Positions 1 through 11,680 are shown, numbered from the stretch's first letter. The stretch is DNA of 64,000 nt from Macrotis lagotis (GCF_037893015.1 NC_133658.1:139977822-140041821); one strand, 5' to 3'. Translations and numbers: made by a program. The notes: generated from the sequence alone by a model not told the origin.

Positions 1-1740
1 CCATGTGTAAATTATAGTTTGGACTTGAGCCTCCTTGGGCCTGTCTTGTGTTGCTATTTATAGCTCCATAAATCTGGTCATGCAGATTGAAATGTATCAT
101 TCTCTATTTGGTGCACTCTGTAGTCATATGTTTAAGTGACCATACAAGAGACCATATTGATAGCCTGTCAGTGTGGCATCTCTGAATATTAGTTAATACT
201 TTTCCAGCTCTTGGAAATACTGCAATGTTTAGTGATATTCTTGATTGTGAATTGTTGTTCCCCCTTTTCCCTTTATGTGCAAATCATCATTAGGTTGGAA
301 TTTTTGCCCATGAAATGTAGTAGTGGAAGTGGAATTGGATATGGCAATTTAACTTAAGAGTGAATGTGTTCACAAATTTTAATTTTTTACACCTGAATGG
401 GATTTAGGTGAAGATCCATTTTAAAGTTATTTTTCCCACAGAGTATAATTCTGTTTTCCACCGTATCATATACACTTGCTGTTTCTGTACAGATCTCTGT
501 AATGACCACAAGTAAGACATGAAACATCACAGTAACTAGAAACAGTGACTGCAAGAAATAATAAATTATTAGAACATGATTATTTGGTTAATAGCACTCT
601 CCATCTCAAACTATTAATTTTGCCCTCAGTATTCTATGAACAGAGTAGCATTCTGTTTGGTTTACAACTTTGAAAAATGAGTGTGAAAGTCAATTATTAA
701 AGTTTAGGAAGAGAATCAGCCATATAGCTAGAAGGAGAAATAAATTTTTTTTTTCATATTCTAAATGTGTACCTGGTTATCTGGTCTTGCTGAAAAGCAA
801 ATTATATGGATAGAATTCCTTTCTTAACAGAAGTCTTCTTTAGTCATTGTTAGTTCAGTTACAGTTCACTACCAAACTTCTTCAAAGAATATTGGAAAAA
901 AAGGTACTATCTATTGTGGTTTGGGGAGTTTGCAGGGCAGTTTTTTAAGAAAGAGACTTGTGAAATATACTGAATATAATCATCTGTGGTATCAGTATAT
1001 TGAAAAATCTATTCTTTAATAGTACATCAATGCAGCAGTGGCATTTTGTAGACTTAATAACCTCATGCGTGTTAAATGGAAATGTGGTTTTCTATCCTAA
1101 TATATGCTGAGAAGGGAATTAGCTCATACTATTCCTTAAAGTTTTGATAATTGATTTTACAGTTGGATGTTCGGATAATTTATTTCAGGGCAAAAATTTA
1201 GTCCTATTTAAAAAATCTGAACATAGACAACATTACAGAAAAGGAAAAAGTACTAAAGCTATGTCAAAATTAATTTAGACATCATTTCAAGAACATAGTG
1301 GGTTACAAAAGATGAAGAATAAAATGATTCATTCTTTGCTGTAGCATATGATGTACTATTTCCCCAAAGACTTAGTGTAAAGTGATTAGTATAATTCAGA
1401 CAAACTCACAACTTAACCTGAATTAAAAAATGAACACCAGATTGTAAGCAGTGAATGCAAGTGCAGATAAAAAAAACTCAAGCTAATAGTTCCTTTAGCA
1501 GCTAAGAAGACATTGAGAGGTGATAACGGTGTCCCTGATTTATTGGGCTGGTTCAGCTTTTGGGAAGGCCAGTATTGACATGTTTATTTTAGAAAATTAA
1601 GAGTTTCCTTGAATGTTTGCATTAAAACCTGGACTTGTTTTATACAAAATTTTTTTAAAAGTTAGTTTTTTGATGTCTGTGCCATATTCTGTTGGGTATC
1701 ACTTTCACCTGAACTTAAATAAAGTTATTCAGACATGGCT
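1..1740 (+). other. BAG4: Probable end of the BAG4 3' UTR
   Basis: This stretch is AT-rich, has no long reading frame and contains no recognisable SINE, unlike the DNA just to its right. It ends at a clear AATAAA. In other mammals BAG4 lies immediately upstream of DDHD2 in the same orientation, so a BAG4 3' UTR is expected here. No BAG4 coding sequence is in the window, so the assignment rests on gene order and repeat depletion. It could instead be ordinary conserved intergenic DNA. Confidence 0.42.
1718..1723 (+). terminator. Poly(A) signal AATAAA
   Basis: A canonical hexamer sits at the end of the SINE-free stretch, with T-rich sequence within the following 40 bases. It would place cleavage near 1735-1745 and fits the end of the putative BAG4 transcript. 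Confidence 0.4.
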
Positions 1741-2763
1741 TATTAAATACAACTGAGTTTTCTTTATAACGAAGTCTCTTCCTGTTATATGTACAAAAAC
1801 ATAGGTAAATATTTTGGGGGAAACCTATATAGAAAAACATGGACTTTGTCTCAACATTGTCACTGCTAAATTCTTTCAATTCAGTTACTGTAATCAACTA
1901 AGTTAATTTGAATGCAGGACAGGTAATTGTAAATCTTGGAGGAAAATAGCCTGCCCTATTTTGTGTGTTTTTACCTTTAGGGAATAAGAAAGAAGTAGAT
2001 TTTTTTCCTAATGCTTTTAAATGCTTAGTAAATCAACTTTTGCTTGTCATTGTTAATGGAGGTAATAATCAAAAACCTTCAGCTTGAGTTTTTGGAATAT
2101 AGACCAGCCTTAATTTTAAGCACTTGTTAAATCTAGTAAAGTAGCTTCTTTGTACAAATGAGTCACTAACTCTCTTAGAAAGAGCATTGGAAGAACATTT
2201 TAGGTATAGGTTTGCAATATATTATTAACAATAGGAAGCATGAGAAAATGATATTAAAGATTATGAAGGACACTGTGACTTCAGACTTTAGTACCTTCAG
2301 AATAGAAAAGTATCCTTGGCTAAATCTACTTAATAGAATTAAAGTGAAAGAAATTCAAAAATTATTTCAAAGTCATAATATGCCAATGGTAGAGTAGAGA
2401 TTCTAATCTTTCCTAGTGAGGAGGGAGTATCCACACCAATGAAATCATAGACCGAAGAACATGAAGTAGGGCTTTACTGGCCTTCATGTAGTTTTGGGAA
2501 GTATAAATCAAAGAACACCCACTGGGTGGGTGGGAAAAAACATTATTGATTGCATCAAGGTAATACCTTAATAGGGCTCATAACCAACCTACTCTTTCCA
2601 TTTAGGAATATTTGTTTGCTTTGTGGGACCTAGTTGCATCTTTGCTCTAGGGAATCACTGAAGAGAAAAACTTCCTTAATTACACACAGGCAAGGATGGA
2701 CTAGCTTTTGGGGATATTTGCAAGTTAATTTGTTGGGCTTAAACATATCTATGAAGAAGTATC
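1741..2763. other. Intergenic DNA, nothing recognised
   Basis: AT-rich sequence with only short chance reading frames. I see no exon-like segment with splice sites and no repeat family I can name. Confidence 0.5.
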
Positions 2764-2782
2764 CCAGAGATATACAATGATA

Positions 2783-2822
2783 TGTGTGTGTGTGTGTGTG
2801 TATGTATATACATATACACACA
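2783..2822. repeat. (TG)n/(TA)n microsatellite
   Basis: About ten TG units pass into an alternating TA/CA tract. The short frame across it with runs of His-Thr and Tyr-Ile is a product of the repeat. Confidence 0.85.
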
Positions 2823-3284
2823 TTTAACTAATATATATCAACATATATTAAACTATAAGCTCAGAGGGAAAGGTCAAAGAAATAGAAAAGTAAATTTAGG
2901 CAGATGCAGACTCAATTGAAAAAGAATACAAGAAAAACTAGAAGTAATATTAATTTTTAGCTTCTTAGTACCAAGGAAGTCTTTACATTCGTTTTTTTTT
3001 TTTTTAAAGAGAACTAGTGAATTGGACAGATCTTAAACCTGATCCAATTTGGTGGTTCATACACACATTTATCTTTTAATCTAGAAGAGATGAGAAAAGC
3101 AAATATAAAGGGAATGTATCATTTACTTTAGCACAGTGATTTATGTCCTTCAGGTAAATCTGAGTGGAGGCAGGTAATGGGAGAAATTAACAGATTGGTA
3201 ATTGGGAAGCTGAACAAAAAGGATAATTACAAAAATTTTCAATGTTCATATAGAACTTTAAAATAATAAATAAACACTCTACAT

Positions 3285-3455
3285 ATATAGTCTCATCTGA
3301 AACTCACAGCAACCCATTGAGATCTGTGCTTCTTACACACATACTAATGAGGCTCAGGTTGTGACTTGCCTAGGGTTAAACAGCTAATTAAATATGAGGG
3401 AGATCTGAACCCAGGTCTTCCTGATTTCATGACCATCAGCCTATCACTACTTCAC
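3285..3455 (-). repeat. MIR SINE remnant
   Basis: Reads like the reverse complement of MIR: a 'gaggctcaggttgtgactt' core, then 'gtaaacagct'-like and 'gaacccaggtcttcctgatt' segments. It is strongly diverged, as expected for an element older than marsupials. Confidence 0.6.
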
Positions 3456-3674
3456 AATGATTTAACCAGTTGATTTCCCATTACGCCCTTGCATTTAGTG
3501 AATATTAGTTGTTTTGATCACACCCATATCAATATCTTTTAAGCCCAGTGGTAATTTATCTTCTGTTATTAGAGATACATAAATTGATTCCCATTTTGCT
3601 TTAGTTAGATTAATATTAAATTACTTTAGTTTCTCTTAGTTGTGGTCTGGGGCATCATACAAGTATTACACAGA

Positions 3675-3800
3675 TTAGTCCACAAGCATTTATTAGCTCT
3701 TAAGTGTAGGGCTAAGCACTGGTAATGCAAAGTAGAAGCAAAAAGATTCTTCCTGTCCTCGAGAAGCATTTATTCTAATGAGGAAAAACAGCATTAAAGG
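3675..3800 (+). repeat. L2 3'-end-like remnant
   Basis: The order 'caagcatttattagctctta', 'gctaagcactggtaatgcaa' and 'gagaagcatttattctaat' matches the widespread mammalian L2 tail, in which a table of size statements precedes 'gggaggagcttacattctaa'. Diverged. Confidence 0.45.
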
Positions 3801-4745
3801 AAGTTAAAATGTAAATGGTGGGGTTGAAGGTACCTATTTAGGTGTTGGGAGAAGAGATGATGGAAAAAATTTCAGAGAGTCAGAAGTGGAGTCTGGTTGC
3901 TTCCTCAAAATGCAGTCTCTAGGAAGAGATGACCAATCTGAAGAAGAGACTGCAGGAACATTGGTATCTTCCAGGATGAGAAGATAGCAAGGATGGAGTG
4001 AAGCTCAAGCATCTTCTAAGGTAATGGGAACCAAGTGGTTCAATATTAAAAATAGGTTGAAAATTATCTGCAAATAGTTATCAGTCAAATGAATGTGCAA
4101 TCCAAATAGTTATTAAACAGTAATATTTGTCATGTTGATGTGTAACTGTGATGATTTGTGAAAACAGTAACGATTGGAGACATATAAGAGAACTAATAGT
4201 AAAATCACTAGATTGTTGTGGTTCTTCTGGGATGTTTAACTGGTTTTGTAATACTAAATGACTAAGAGCTAAGGTTGACAAGGGATAATAGATTCTGAGG
4301 TTGGCAAAAACAACCTTAAGAATTTTGTTTTGTCCACTCTTTTAGACAGATTTTTCCTGATGCTTTTTGTTTTCTACATCATCTGTGCTTTCTACCTCCT
4401 TCCCTCTCAGAGAACCACCCCTAAAACATAGTATTTTTTTGGTGAATGGTTGTTCTTTCAGTTTACATTATTAAAGTCATTTATATTGTATTCTTGGATC
4501 TGTGTATTTCATTTTGCATCAGTTTGTGTAGATCTTTCCACGTTTCTTTGTATTCCTCATATTCATAATTTATTATACCACAACAATATCCTATTATATT
4601 AATGTATTTCAATTCGTTTGGAATTCCATAATCAGTGGGGTGTCCACTTTATTTCCAATTCTCTGCTTCCACAAAAGAGCTGCTATTTGGGGTATATTTG
4701 GGAACTTTCTTCTAATTGATGAATTCTTTAAATATAAGAAGACAG

Positions 4746-4992
4746 ATAGGTTGGCGCAATGTGTAGAGTCCTGGGGTTAGTATCAGAAAGACTCATCCAC
4801 ATGAGTTCAAATTCTACTTCAGACATGTACTAGCTCTGTGATCCTGGGCGTTCCATCTGACTCTGTTTGGTTCAGTTTCCTCATTTGGCAAATGAGCTGG
4901 AGAAAAAAAAAAGCAAACCACTCCAGTATCTTTGCCAAGAAAACCCCAAATGAAGTCATGAAGAGTTGGACATGGCTCAACAACAACAAAGG
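4746..4992 (+). mobile_element. MAR1-type SINE
   Basis: A tRNA-like head (A-box-like 'ttggcgcaatgtgtagag', B-box-like 'gagttcaaattc') is followed by 'cagtttcctcatttggcaaa', 'ctccagtatctttgccaaga' and 'gaagagttggacatggctca', ending in a CAA-rich tail. That 3' end is the one MAR1 SINEs share with RTE LINEs. It sits inside the older L1. Confidence 0.8.
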
Positions 4993-5113
4993 TATTAAGT
5001 TCAGTAATGGGAGTGTCTGGGTCAAACGACAGATTTATTTTAGTCACTTTATTTGTATAATTCCTAATTACTTCCAAAGTGGTTCCACTAACAATATTAA
5101 TATCCCCACAACC

Positions 5114-5895
5114 TGGAAATCTGGGATACTATTACATTGTTGGTGGAGCTGTAAACTCATCCAACCTTTCTGGAGAGCAATTTGGAGCTACATCCAAAGG
5201 GCAACAAAAATGAGCATACCCTTTGATCTAGCAATCCCTCTATTGGGTCTATACCCTGAAGAGATGATGAAAAAGGGTAAAAACATCACTTGTACAAAAA
5301 TATTCATAGCAGCTCTGTGGTGGCAAAGAATTGGAAATCAAGTAAATGTCCTTCAATTGGGGAATGGCTTAGCAAACTGTGGTATATGTATGTCATGAAA
5401 CACTATTGTTCTATTAGAAACCAGGAGGGATGGGAATTCAGGGAAGCCTGGAGGGATTTGCATGAACTGATGCTGAGTGAGATGAGCAGAACCAGAAAAA
5501 CATTGTACATCTAACAGCAACATGGGGGCTATGATCAACCTTGATGGACTCACTAACTCCATCAGTGCAACAATCAGGGATAATTTGGGGCTGTTCTGCA
5601 ATGGAGAATACTGTCTGTATCCAGAGAAAGAACTGTGGAGTTTGAAGAAAGACCAAGGAATATTATCTTTAATTTAGAAAAAAAAAACCTGATATCTTAT
5701 TATCTGATCTTGCTCTCTCTTATACTTTATGTTTCTTCCTTAAGGATATGATTTCTCTCTCATCACACTCAAATTGGATCAATGCATGCCATGGAAACAA
5801 TGGCAAATTGCCTTCTGTGGGGGTGGGGGAAGGGAAGTAAGATTAGGGGAAAAATTGTAAAACTCAAAATAAATAAAATATTTAAAAGGAAAAAA
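5114..5895 (+). mobile_element. 5'-truncated L1 with target-site duplication
   Basis: The left part encodes the end of L1 ORF2 (residue pattern LLHCWWSCKLIQPFWRAIW, then IPLLGLYPEE and TKIFIAAL), followed by a 3' UTR and an A-rich tail. A 15-bp direct repeat, aatatccccacaacc, flanks it at 5099-5113 and 5896-5910, so both insertion ends are fixed. The frame is no longer open throughout. Confidence 0.85.
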
Positions 5896-6074
5896 AATAT
5901 CCCCACAACCCTACCAGTATTGAGCATTATCCACCCTCCTTAATCTTTGCCTACTTACACTATTGGTGATGTCCATTATAAAGAATGTAAATGTATATAA
6001 ATAACAAGGGTTATTTCTATGAATTGTAAAGCTGAAAGGGATCAAAAGGACATTTTGATTTTAGAGGGGGCAGT

Positions 6075-6215
6075 ATCGTTTAGCAGATAGTACTAAATGT
6101 GAGATTGTGGATAGGGGACTTTGTGGTTAGGAATAGGAATATTACATCTGACACATAACATGATCACCACGGACAAGTTATTTAAACTACTCAGACAACT
6201 CTCAGGCCATATACT
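6075..6215 (+). repeat. Diverged MIR-like segment
   Basis: A possible MIR: 'tcgtttagcagatagtact' at the head and 'ccacggacaagttatttaaa' resembling the '-gaccttgggcaagtcactta' core. Weak. Confidence 0.3.
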
Positions 6216-7344
6216 ACCAGTGAAGTGCTGATCTGCATCAGTGGAGTGTTTTCTCAACAAAGGTCTGCCCAAACCCTTCCCAACTCCCCCAAAATACTAC
6301 CACAGGGCTTGGCAAACGGACAAAAATGAAAGAGTGCTCTGAAGAAGTTTACATTCAGGGTGACTCTGATATCATTGAGCTCCTTAACCTTACTGGGGTC
6401 CCTTTTCAAAATGTTTTAAATCATGTAAAATGATAATTATATTGAAATTAAGTTATGGAAATATTTTTTCAAAGTTCATGCACCCTAAATTAAGAACTTC
6501 TGGGCTAGATGATCTTGGCATTATCCACTTTACAGGTTTGTGAGAAAAAGGTCATTTATAATGACCTTTATGTATTATGTATAATGACCATTATGTGTTA
6601 TGTAAATGTTTTTCATTCTCAGTCTTTGGGCAGGGTACTACCCAAATGTTAAGTATTTGAAACCTCCTGTTTAGCAGGGTGAGTGGTGAAAGCTATAATC
6701 CCTGTTACTAGAGAGGCTGTGGGTGATGGTTCTCCTGAACTCAAGACTATTGAGCAGAAGTAAGGGGCTAAACTGATCAGATGTCCACAGCTAAGTCTTA
6801 GCACCAATTTAGGGAACTCCTTGGGGGAGGGTGGAGATGCCGACAAGCTGACTATCTCAGAAACTGCAAGTCAAAGTTTCCATGCTATATGGTAATGATA
6901 TCTGGCCTGCACTTCAGAATGGGCAAAATAGGGACACCCCCCATATTCCTCCAAAAGCCCTATTTATGACCTTGTTCAACTGAAGTTGAACTATTGAACT
7001 ATAGGCTATTGCTTTTATAATTATTTTGTGAAGCTTCAAAGAAGATTGAGATAAAAGGAGATTTGATTCTAGTATGGATTTTGTCATTGACTGGTTACAT
7101 GAGCTTATGTGATTATTTTTCTCCATTTGGGCCTTAGTTCCCTTCTTCCTTTTAGCTTTAAAATTCTATGATTATATGTATCATTAACTCCCAATAGATG
7201 GAGCTCTTGTGAATAATAAAAATGCTGGCATAAACAGAAATGTATTTAGAACTGGAGTTCTAAATTCAAGAAATTCGTAATACTGCATAAATTCCCTTCT
7301 ATAAGTGAGCCTAGATATTTTTTAATTCTATGATAATAAGATCA
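6216..7344. other. Intergenic DNA, nothing recognised
   Basis: No coding segment or named repeat. Short frames on both strands lack codon structure or homology I recognise. An inverted pair, 'aaaggtcatttataatgacc' and nearby 'taatgaccattatgtgttat', gives a small AT-rich palindromic patch near 6550-6600. Confidence 0.45.
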
Positions 7345-7580
7345 TTTCAGTAGTGTCTCTTTGTGACCCTACTTGGGATTTTCTTGGCAAAAATGCTTAA
7401 GTGGTTTTCCATTTTCTTCTCCAGCTCATTTTACAGGTGAAGAAACTGAGGCAGGTAAGTTGAGTGACTTAGCCAGGATCATACAGCTAGTGAATGTCTT
7501 GAAGCCAGATTTCAATTTGGGAAGGTAAGCCTTCCTGATTTCAAGCCTAGCACTGTCTGCACAATGGCACCATCTAGCTG
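7345..7580 (-). mobile_element. MAR1-type SINE, reverse orientation
   Basis: Reads backwards through the MAR1 3' end ('tttgtgaccctacttgggat', 'tcttctccagctcattttac', 'gaagaaactgaggcaggtaa') into the tRNA-like head with 'gcacaatggcaccatctagc'. Moderately diverged. Confidence 0.7.
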
Positions 7581-7859
7581 CTCCAATAAAGACTTGAAAG
7601 GATCGAAAGGATCTGTAATTTCATCAGTGTGGGTATTATCTCCACCAAAACATCCCAGGATCACTTCCACTCACTGGAAGGACATTAGAGGACTTTGTAA
7701 TTATGCAAAACATAAAACATTACCTGGGATACGGTTGAAAATGTTGAAATGGGTTGAGACTGGAAGGAGAAACAACTAAATGCTTAGGTTTGTGTGTCTA
7801 CTACCCCTTTAGAGGAAGTGATTGGACATGATTGGACAAGATGATCATGATTATTTAAG

Positions 7860-7935
7860 TTTCTGTTCTATACTTTCATGGGTTGCATCTCTCGAATGGA
7901 GTCATGAAGAATTGACGACAGTGAAAAACAACTGA
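7860..7935 (+). mobile_element. MAR1 3'-tail fragment
   Basis: 'ggagtcatgaagaattgacg' and the following 'gtgaaaaacaactgagcaa' match the 3' end of MAR1/RTE. The head is missing. Confidence 0.5.
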
Positions 7936-8245
7936 GCAAAAAGTTTACTTTCAGGATTTTTATTTGGCATTTTTGAAGACAGCAGAACATGACTATCATT
8001 TTAATTATTTTCAAAATCCAGGTAATATTAGGTACCTATGAATTGTAATCAGCACTGCATAATTCTTGACCTCAGGAGTTTGTCATCTAAAGTCATCATT
8101 ACCTTTTACTTAAGTGTGTTGAGTGTTACTATGCAAAGTCTGTTATTATATTCTAATTCCCTAAATTTTCTACAGCAGAATGCATCCCCATTATTTGATT
8201 TGTACACTCCCCGCCCCCCCTTTGAGTGCTGATATTGCTAACTTT

Positions 8246-8328
8246 TTTTTTTTTTTTTTTTGCAAGGCAAACGAAGTTAAGTCACTCCAGGGCCGGTGCT
8301 TTATCCACTACGCCACCTAGCTGCCCCT
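8246..8328 (-). mobile_element. WSINE-like SINE with internal deletion
   Basis: A T-run plus 'tgcaaggcaaacgaagttaa' jumps directly to 'actccagggccggtgcttta' and the A-box end 'cgccacctagctgcccc'. About 65 bp of the middle, including the B box, is missing. A flanking repeat (tgctaacttt) lies at 8236-8245 and 8334-8343. Confidence 0.8.
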
Positions 8329-8634
8329 GTTACTGCTAACTTTAAGGAAAAGTGGTTGTCATTTAAAGGCTATCAGGAAATAGAAGTTTGGAGAGTAAAT
8401 GGTATTTCCTATCACCTCTACCTGAAGGATAATTCTTCAAATCAGGGTCTATTTTCTTGCAGCTAATCCAGTTGTATAGGCAAACATTTTTCTCTTAGTT
8501 CTTAATAGTTCTACTGAGCATGATCTCAGGCATTATCTGGTGGTCCTTATTAATCTTGGCCTGAAAGAAAGGGATTAAGGGAAGAGAGATGAGTTTAAAA
8601 TTTAAGAACCGTCAGGAATATTTGTTTCTATTAG

Positions 8635-8755
8635 ACTTGACAAACATTAAGTGATTTTTATGTACAAATCATTAGCCTAGGGTTGAGGCTACAAAGACCA
8701 TAATGAAAAAGAATTCCTAATCTCAGGAAGTTTATATTCTGGTGCAAAGGTTTCA
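8635..8755 (+). repeat. L2 3'-end-like remnant
   Basis: 'tgacaaacattaagtgattt', 'ggttgaggctacaaagacca' and 'atctcaggaagtttatattc' follow the order of the mammalian L2 tail. The rest of 8330-9440 shows nothing I recognise. Confidence 0.4.
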
Positions 8756-9456
8756 AAGCATTTGTATTTGATAATCATAAAAATCTTATCAAGGAGGTAC
8801 TACAGGTGTTTAACCTTGACTCCCTAATGACCCCTGGTATTATTCAGGAATTTCTTGCTTATCATGCTTAGGTTCAGCATTCTATTTTGGGTCATTATCT
8901 ATCTAGAAAATATAACCTGATCCCCCACCAATACCCCTGTGTTCAACTATACAAGAGACAAGAATTCTAACTTGACAATGTGTTTAATTTAGGCAGAATA
9001 GGAAAGTAACAAAGGAGTAAGTCAGGTAATGAATATTCTTACCTAATATCTCTCACATGTCCAGGGAATACTCAAATCTTCATTTGATCACTGCCTCACC
9101 TTTTGGGGAAGGACACAGACTCATAGGTTTAGAGTCCAAAACTGTTTGTCTTCCTCTTGAGTCTCTCACCAACCTAATGTGTTGAGGACTAGGATAAAGG
9201 CTCTGACCATGACCCTGGGATTATTAAAGCATGGCTAGATACTCTTTCTAGAGGCTCTGGAAGCTCTTGTGATGACTTCTTGAACCCATAACTCTTGTGC
9301 ACTTTTCTGCTCCATATTTTGATCTTCTAAATTTATGCAACTGCTCACAAATTGTTATTCTTCATGGATGTACTGCCCTTCCAAAATGCTACCCACTCTA
9401 TTTTTGCTGCCCCAATTTACTAGTTGTTCTAACAATTCTTTAAGTTTGTGGTTTTG

Positions 9457-10116
9457 TAGTGGTTCTGTTTGTGGAGGCAAAGAGTTGGAAATCAAGGGGA
9501 TGTCCATCAGTTGAGGAACGGCAAACTGGTATGTGTATGCAATGGAACACTATTGTTCTATTAGAAATCAGGAGAGGCGGGATCTCAGAGAAGCTTGGAA
9601 ATGACTTGCATGACTTGATGCTGAATGAGATGAAAAAGAACCAGAACATTGTATACCTTAACAACAACATGGGGATGATGATCAACCTCAGGTGGACTCA
9701 CTCATTCCATTTGGCAATAATCAGGGACAATTTTAGGGTGTCCACAACAGAGAATACCATCTGTATCCAGAGAAAGAACTGTGGAGTTTAAACAAAGACC
9801 AAAGACTATTCCCTTCAATTTTTTAAAAAAGTTATCTTATATACTACATAATTTTGCTATCTCCAATATTTTATTTCTTCCAAAAAGATGTTTTTTCTCT
9901 CAGCACATTCAATTTTGATCAATGCATAGCATGGAAACAATGATTATCAGATTGCCTTCTGTGGGAGAGAGGGGTAGAAGGAAGGGAGGATAGGGGGAAA
10001 AAATAGTAAAATTCAAAACCTTACAAAAAATTGATAGGTAGAAACTACTGTTGTATATAATTGGAAAATATAATAAATATATATATGTATATATATGTGT
10101 ATATATATAATAAAAA
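9457..10116 (+). mobile_element. 5'-truncated L1 with TSD and (TA)n tail
   Basis: Encodes the last part of L1 ORF2 (residues like EAKSWKSRGCPSVEE and MQWNTIVLLEIRR), then the 3' UTR seen also at 5400-5895. The tail has grown into a (TA)n tract at about 10078-10110. Flanking repeats aagtttgtggttttg at 9442-9456 and aagtttgtgattttg at 10117-10131 differ at one base. Confidence 0.82.
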
Positions 10117-10330
10117 AAGTTTGTGATTTTGGTCATCATACATGCTCCCTTCATTCTTAGTTGATGGTATATGTGAGTTGCTGTGGTGGAAAAATTATCT
10201 ACCTTTGGTGATACGATAGTCTTTCTGAACTTGGGTTGTTACTTGTGCCAAAGTTCATAGTCCATCCCTGAAATGCACCTGAAACTTTAGGTTTGATAGG
10301 CTCTCCAGGGTTTCTGTTTTACTGGCATAT

Positions 10331-10482
10331 ACTTTTTTTAAAGTTTTCGCAAGGCAAGGCAATGGGGTTAAGTGAATTGTCCAAGGTCACACAGATAATT
10401 ATTAAGTGTCTTAGGCTGCATTTGAACTCAGGTCCTCCGGACTCTAGGGCTAGTGTTCCACTGTGCCACCTAGCTGCCCCCT
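10331..10482 (-). mobile_element. WSINE-like SINE
   Basis: Near full length in reverse orientation: T-run, 'ggcaatggggttaagtgaat', 'ggtcacacagataattatta', 'tttgaactcaggtcctccgg', 'gtgccacctagctgcccc'. No clear flanking duplication. Confidence 0.88.
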
Positions 10483-10646
10483 CAATTTTTAATTGCTTGT
10501 TTTCTTTCATTTTCATCCTTGAAACTAGATATTTCCTCCTATGTTTCCAAGATAAATATCTACCTGGGCTTGAATAAGCTCCCTGGTACTTGGAATCAGA
10601 ACTAAGGTTTTAAGGTTTATCAAATTGCCCTGCACTGGCATATATT

Positions 10647-10806
10647 TTTTGGGTTTTTTTTTTTTTTTTTGCAAGGCAAATGGGGTTAAGTGGCTTGCCC
10701 AAGGCCACACAACTAGGTAATTATTAAGTGTCTGAGACCGGATTTGAACCTAGGTACTCCTGACTCCAGGGCCGGTGCTCTATCCACTGCGCCACCTAGC
10801 CGCCCC
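10647..10806 (-). mobile_element. WSINE-like SINE with perfect TSD
   Basis: Full-length copy with a long T tail. A perfect 13-bp duplication, actggcatatatt, lies at 10634-10646 and 10807-10819. Little divergence from the other copies suggests a fairly recent insertion. Confidence 0.92.
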
Positions 10807-10819
10807 ACTGGCATATATT

Positions 10820-11237
10820 CTTAAGGAACCCCAGGATGCCTCTACCAAGTCATTATGAGGCTCCAGAGTTTTAGTGCAAAGATATTTGGATTTCTGTATG
10901 CTTTAATTTTTCAAAACAATTTGTCCACAGCTCTTATCAAGTAGGTAGTTTAGGTGTTAATATTTGCATTTATAAATGTGGATAAGGCTCAGCACGGTTA
11001 AATATGTTGTCTACTGTACTAATGGAGAGCTAAAATCATTCTCTTAGAACAAAAGGGAAACTAGTATCCTGACTTTATGCTCTCTACAGGCCAAACAATC
11101 ATGTATTAAACTTCATCCCACCATCTTTTTGTCTTTTGTGTTGCTGGGGGGAAAAAAGCATGTATGAACCCCTGCTCCAGTTAGAAAAAAGCTTGGCCAT
11201 AAAGTGGCTTGTTGTATTTTCTAAGAAATCCTATGCT
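10820..11237. other. Intergenic DNA, nothing recognised
   Basis: No exon-like or repeat-like segment stands out; AT-rich sequence with short chance frames only. Confidence 0.45.
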
Positions 11238-11680
11238 ACCATGGGGTTTTGTGTAAGGGAAAGAATATTGGGCCAAAAGTCAGGAATCTGGTTTCTAATC
11301 TAGTCTCTGACAAACTAGCTATATGAACAGGCATAATTCATTTTAACCTCTCAATTTTCAATTTTTTAAGTGTTTTATTGGTACATTTTGTTCTTATGTT
11401 AATGTTGCTGGGGAAGGAGGGGACTTCAACTAATTTCCAGTCCAGATAAATAGCCAGGCAGGGCTAGGTTTGAACAATGTAATAAAGTTTTCTCACAATT
11501 CCCATAATTGAATGTAGTTTCTTACAAGAAAGAAAGTGGACTAGATTCATAATCGGATTAAGAGACCCTGATTGCCTTGGGAAAAATGGAATCATGGTTA
11601 ACTCAATTTTCACAATTCCCTCAGATGAGGATAATAACAGCATGTATCTCACAGGGTACTGTGAGCATAAAATGAAATAT
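11238..11680 (+). repeat. MIR remnant split by a later insertion
   Basis: The left half runs to 11360 ('tctggtttctaatctagtct', 'gacaaactagctatatgaac', 'aacctctcaattttca'). The right half resumes at about 11602 ('caattccctcagatgaggat', 'ctcacagggtactgtgagca'). Together they form the usual MIR order, with a foreign block between. Confidence 0.6.
11361..11601 (-). mobile_element. Possible retrocopied 3' end of an mRNA inserted in MIR
   Basis: The block is flanked by an 11-bp direct repeat, ctcaattttca, at 11350-11360 and 11602-11612. On the minus strand it ends with AATAAA (11379 down to 11374) and then a short A-rich tail beside the duplication. That is the layout of an L1-mobilised transcript. 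I do not recognise the parent; the frame is closed and it resembles a 3' UTR. The short signal-to-tail distance is a weakness. Confidence 0.4.

Larger units (their letters stand above)
4440..5990 (-). mobile_element. Old L1 fragment, the host of two later insertions
   Basis: Pieces at about 4440-4740, 4993-5113 and 5911-5990 read in order as the reverse strand of a L1 ORF2 3' region: the 'gtgggctgtccactttattt' and 'attctctgcttccacaaaag' type segments, then 'gggagtgtctgggtcaaacg', then the 'ccagtattgagcattatcca' segment. A MAR1 SINE and a younger L1 interrupt it. Its divergence makes it the oldest layer of this stack. Confidence 0.6.

Noticed and set aside
4838-5656. 186-codon and overlapping frames near 5 kb
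   Set aside because: They run through the MAR1 SINE, old L1 and young L1; only the L1 ORF2 tail is a genuine (decayed) coding remnant.
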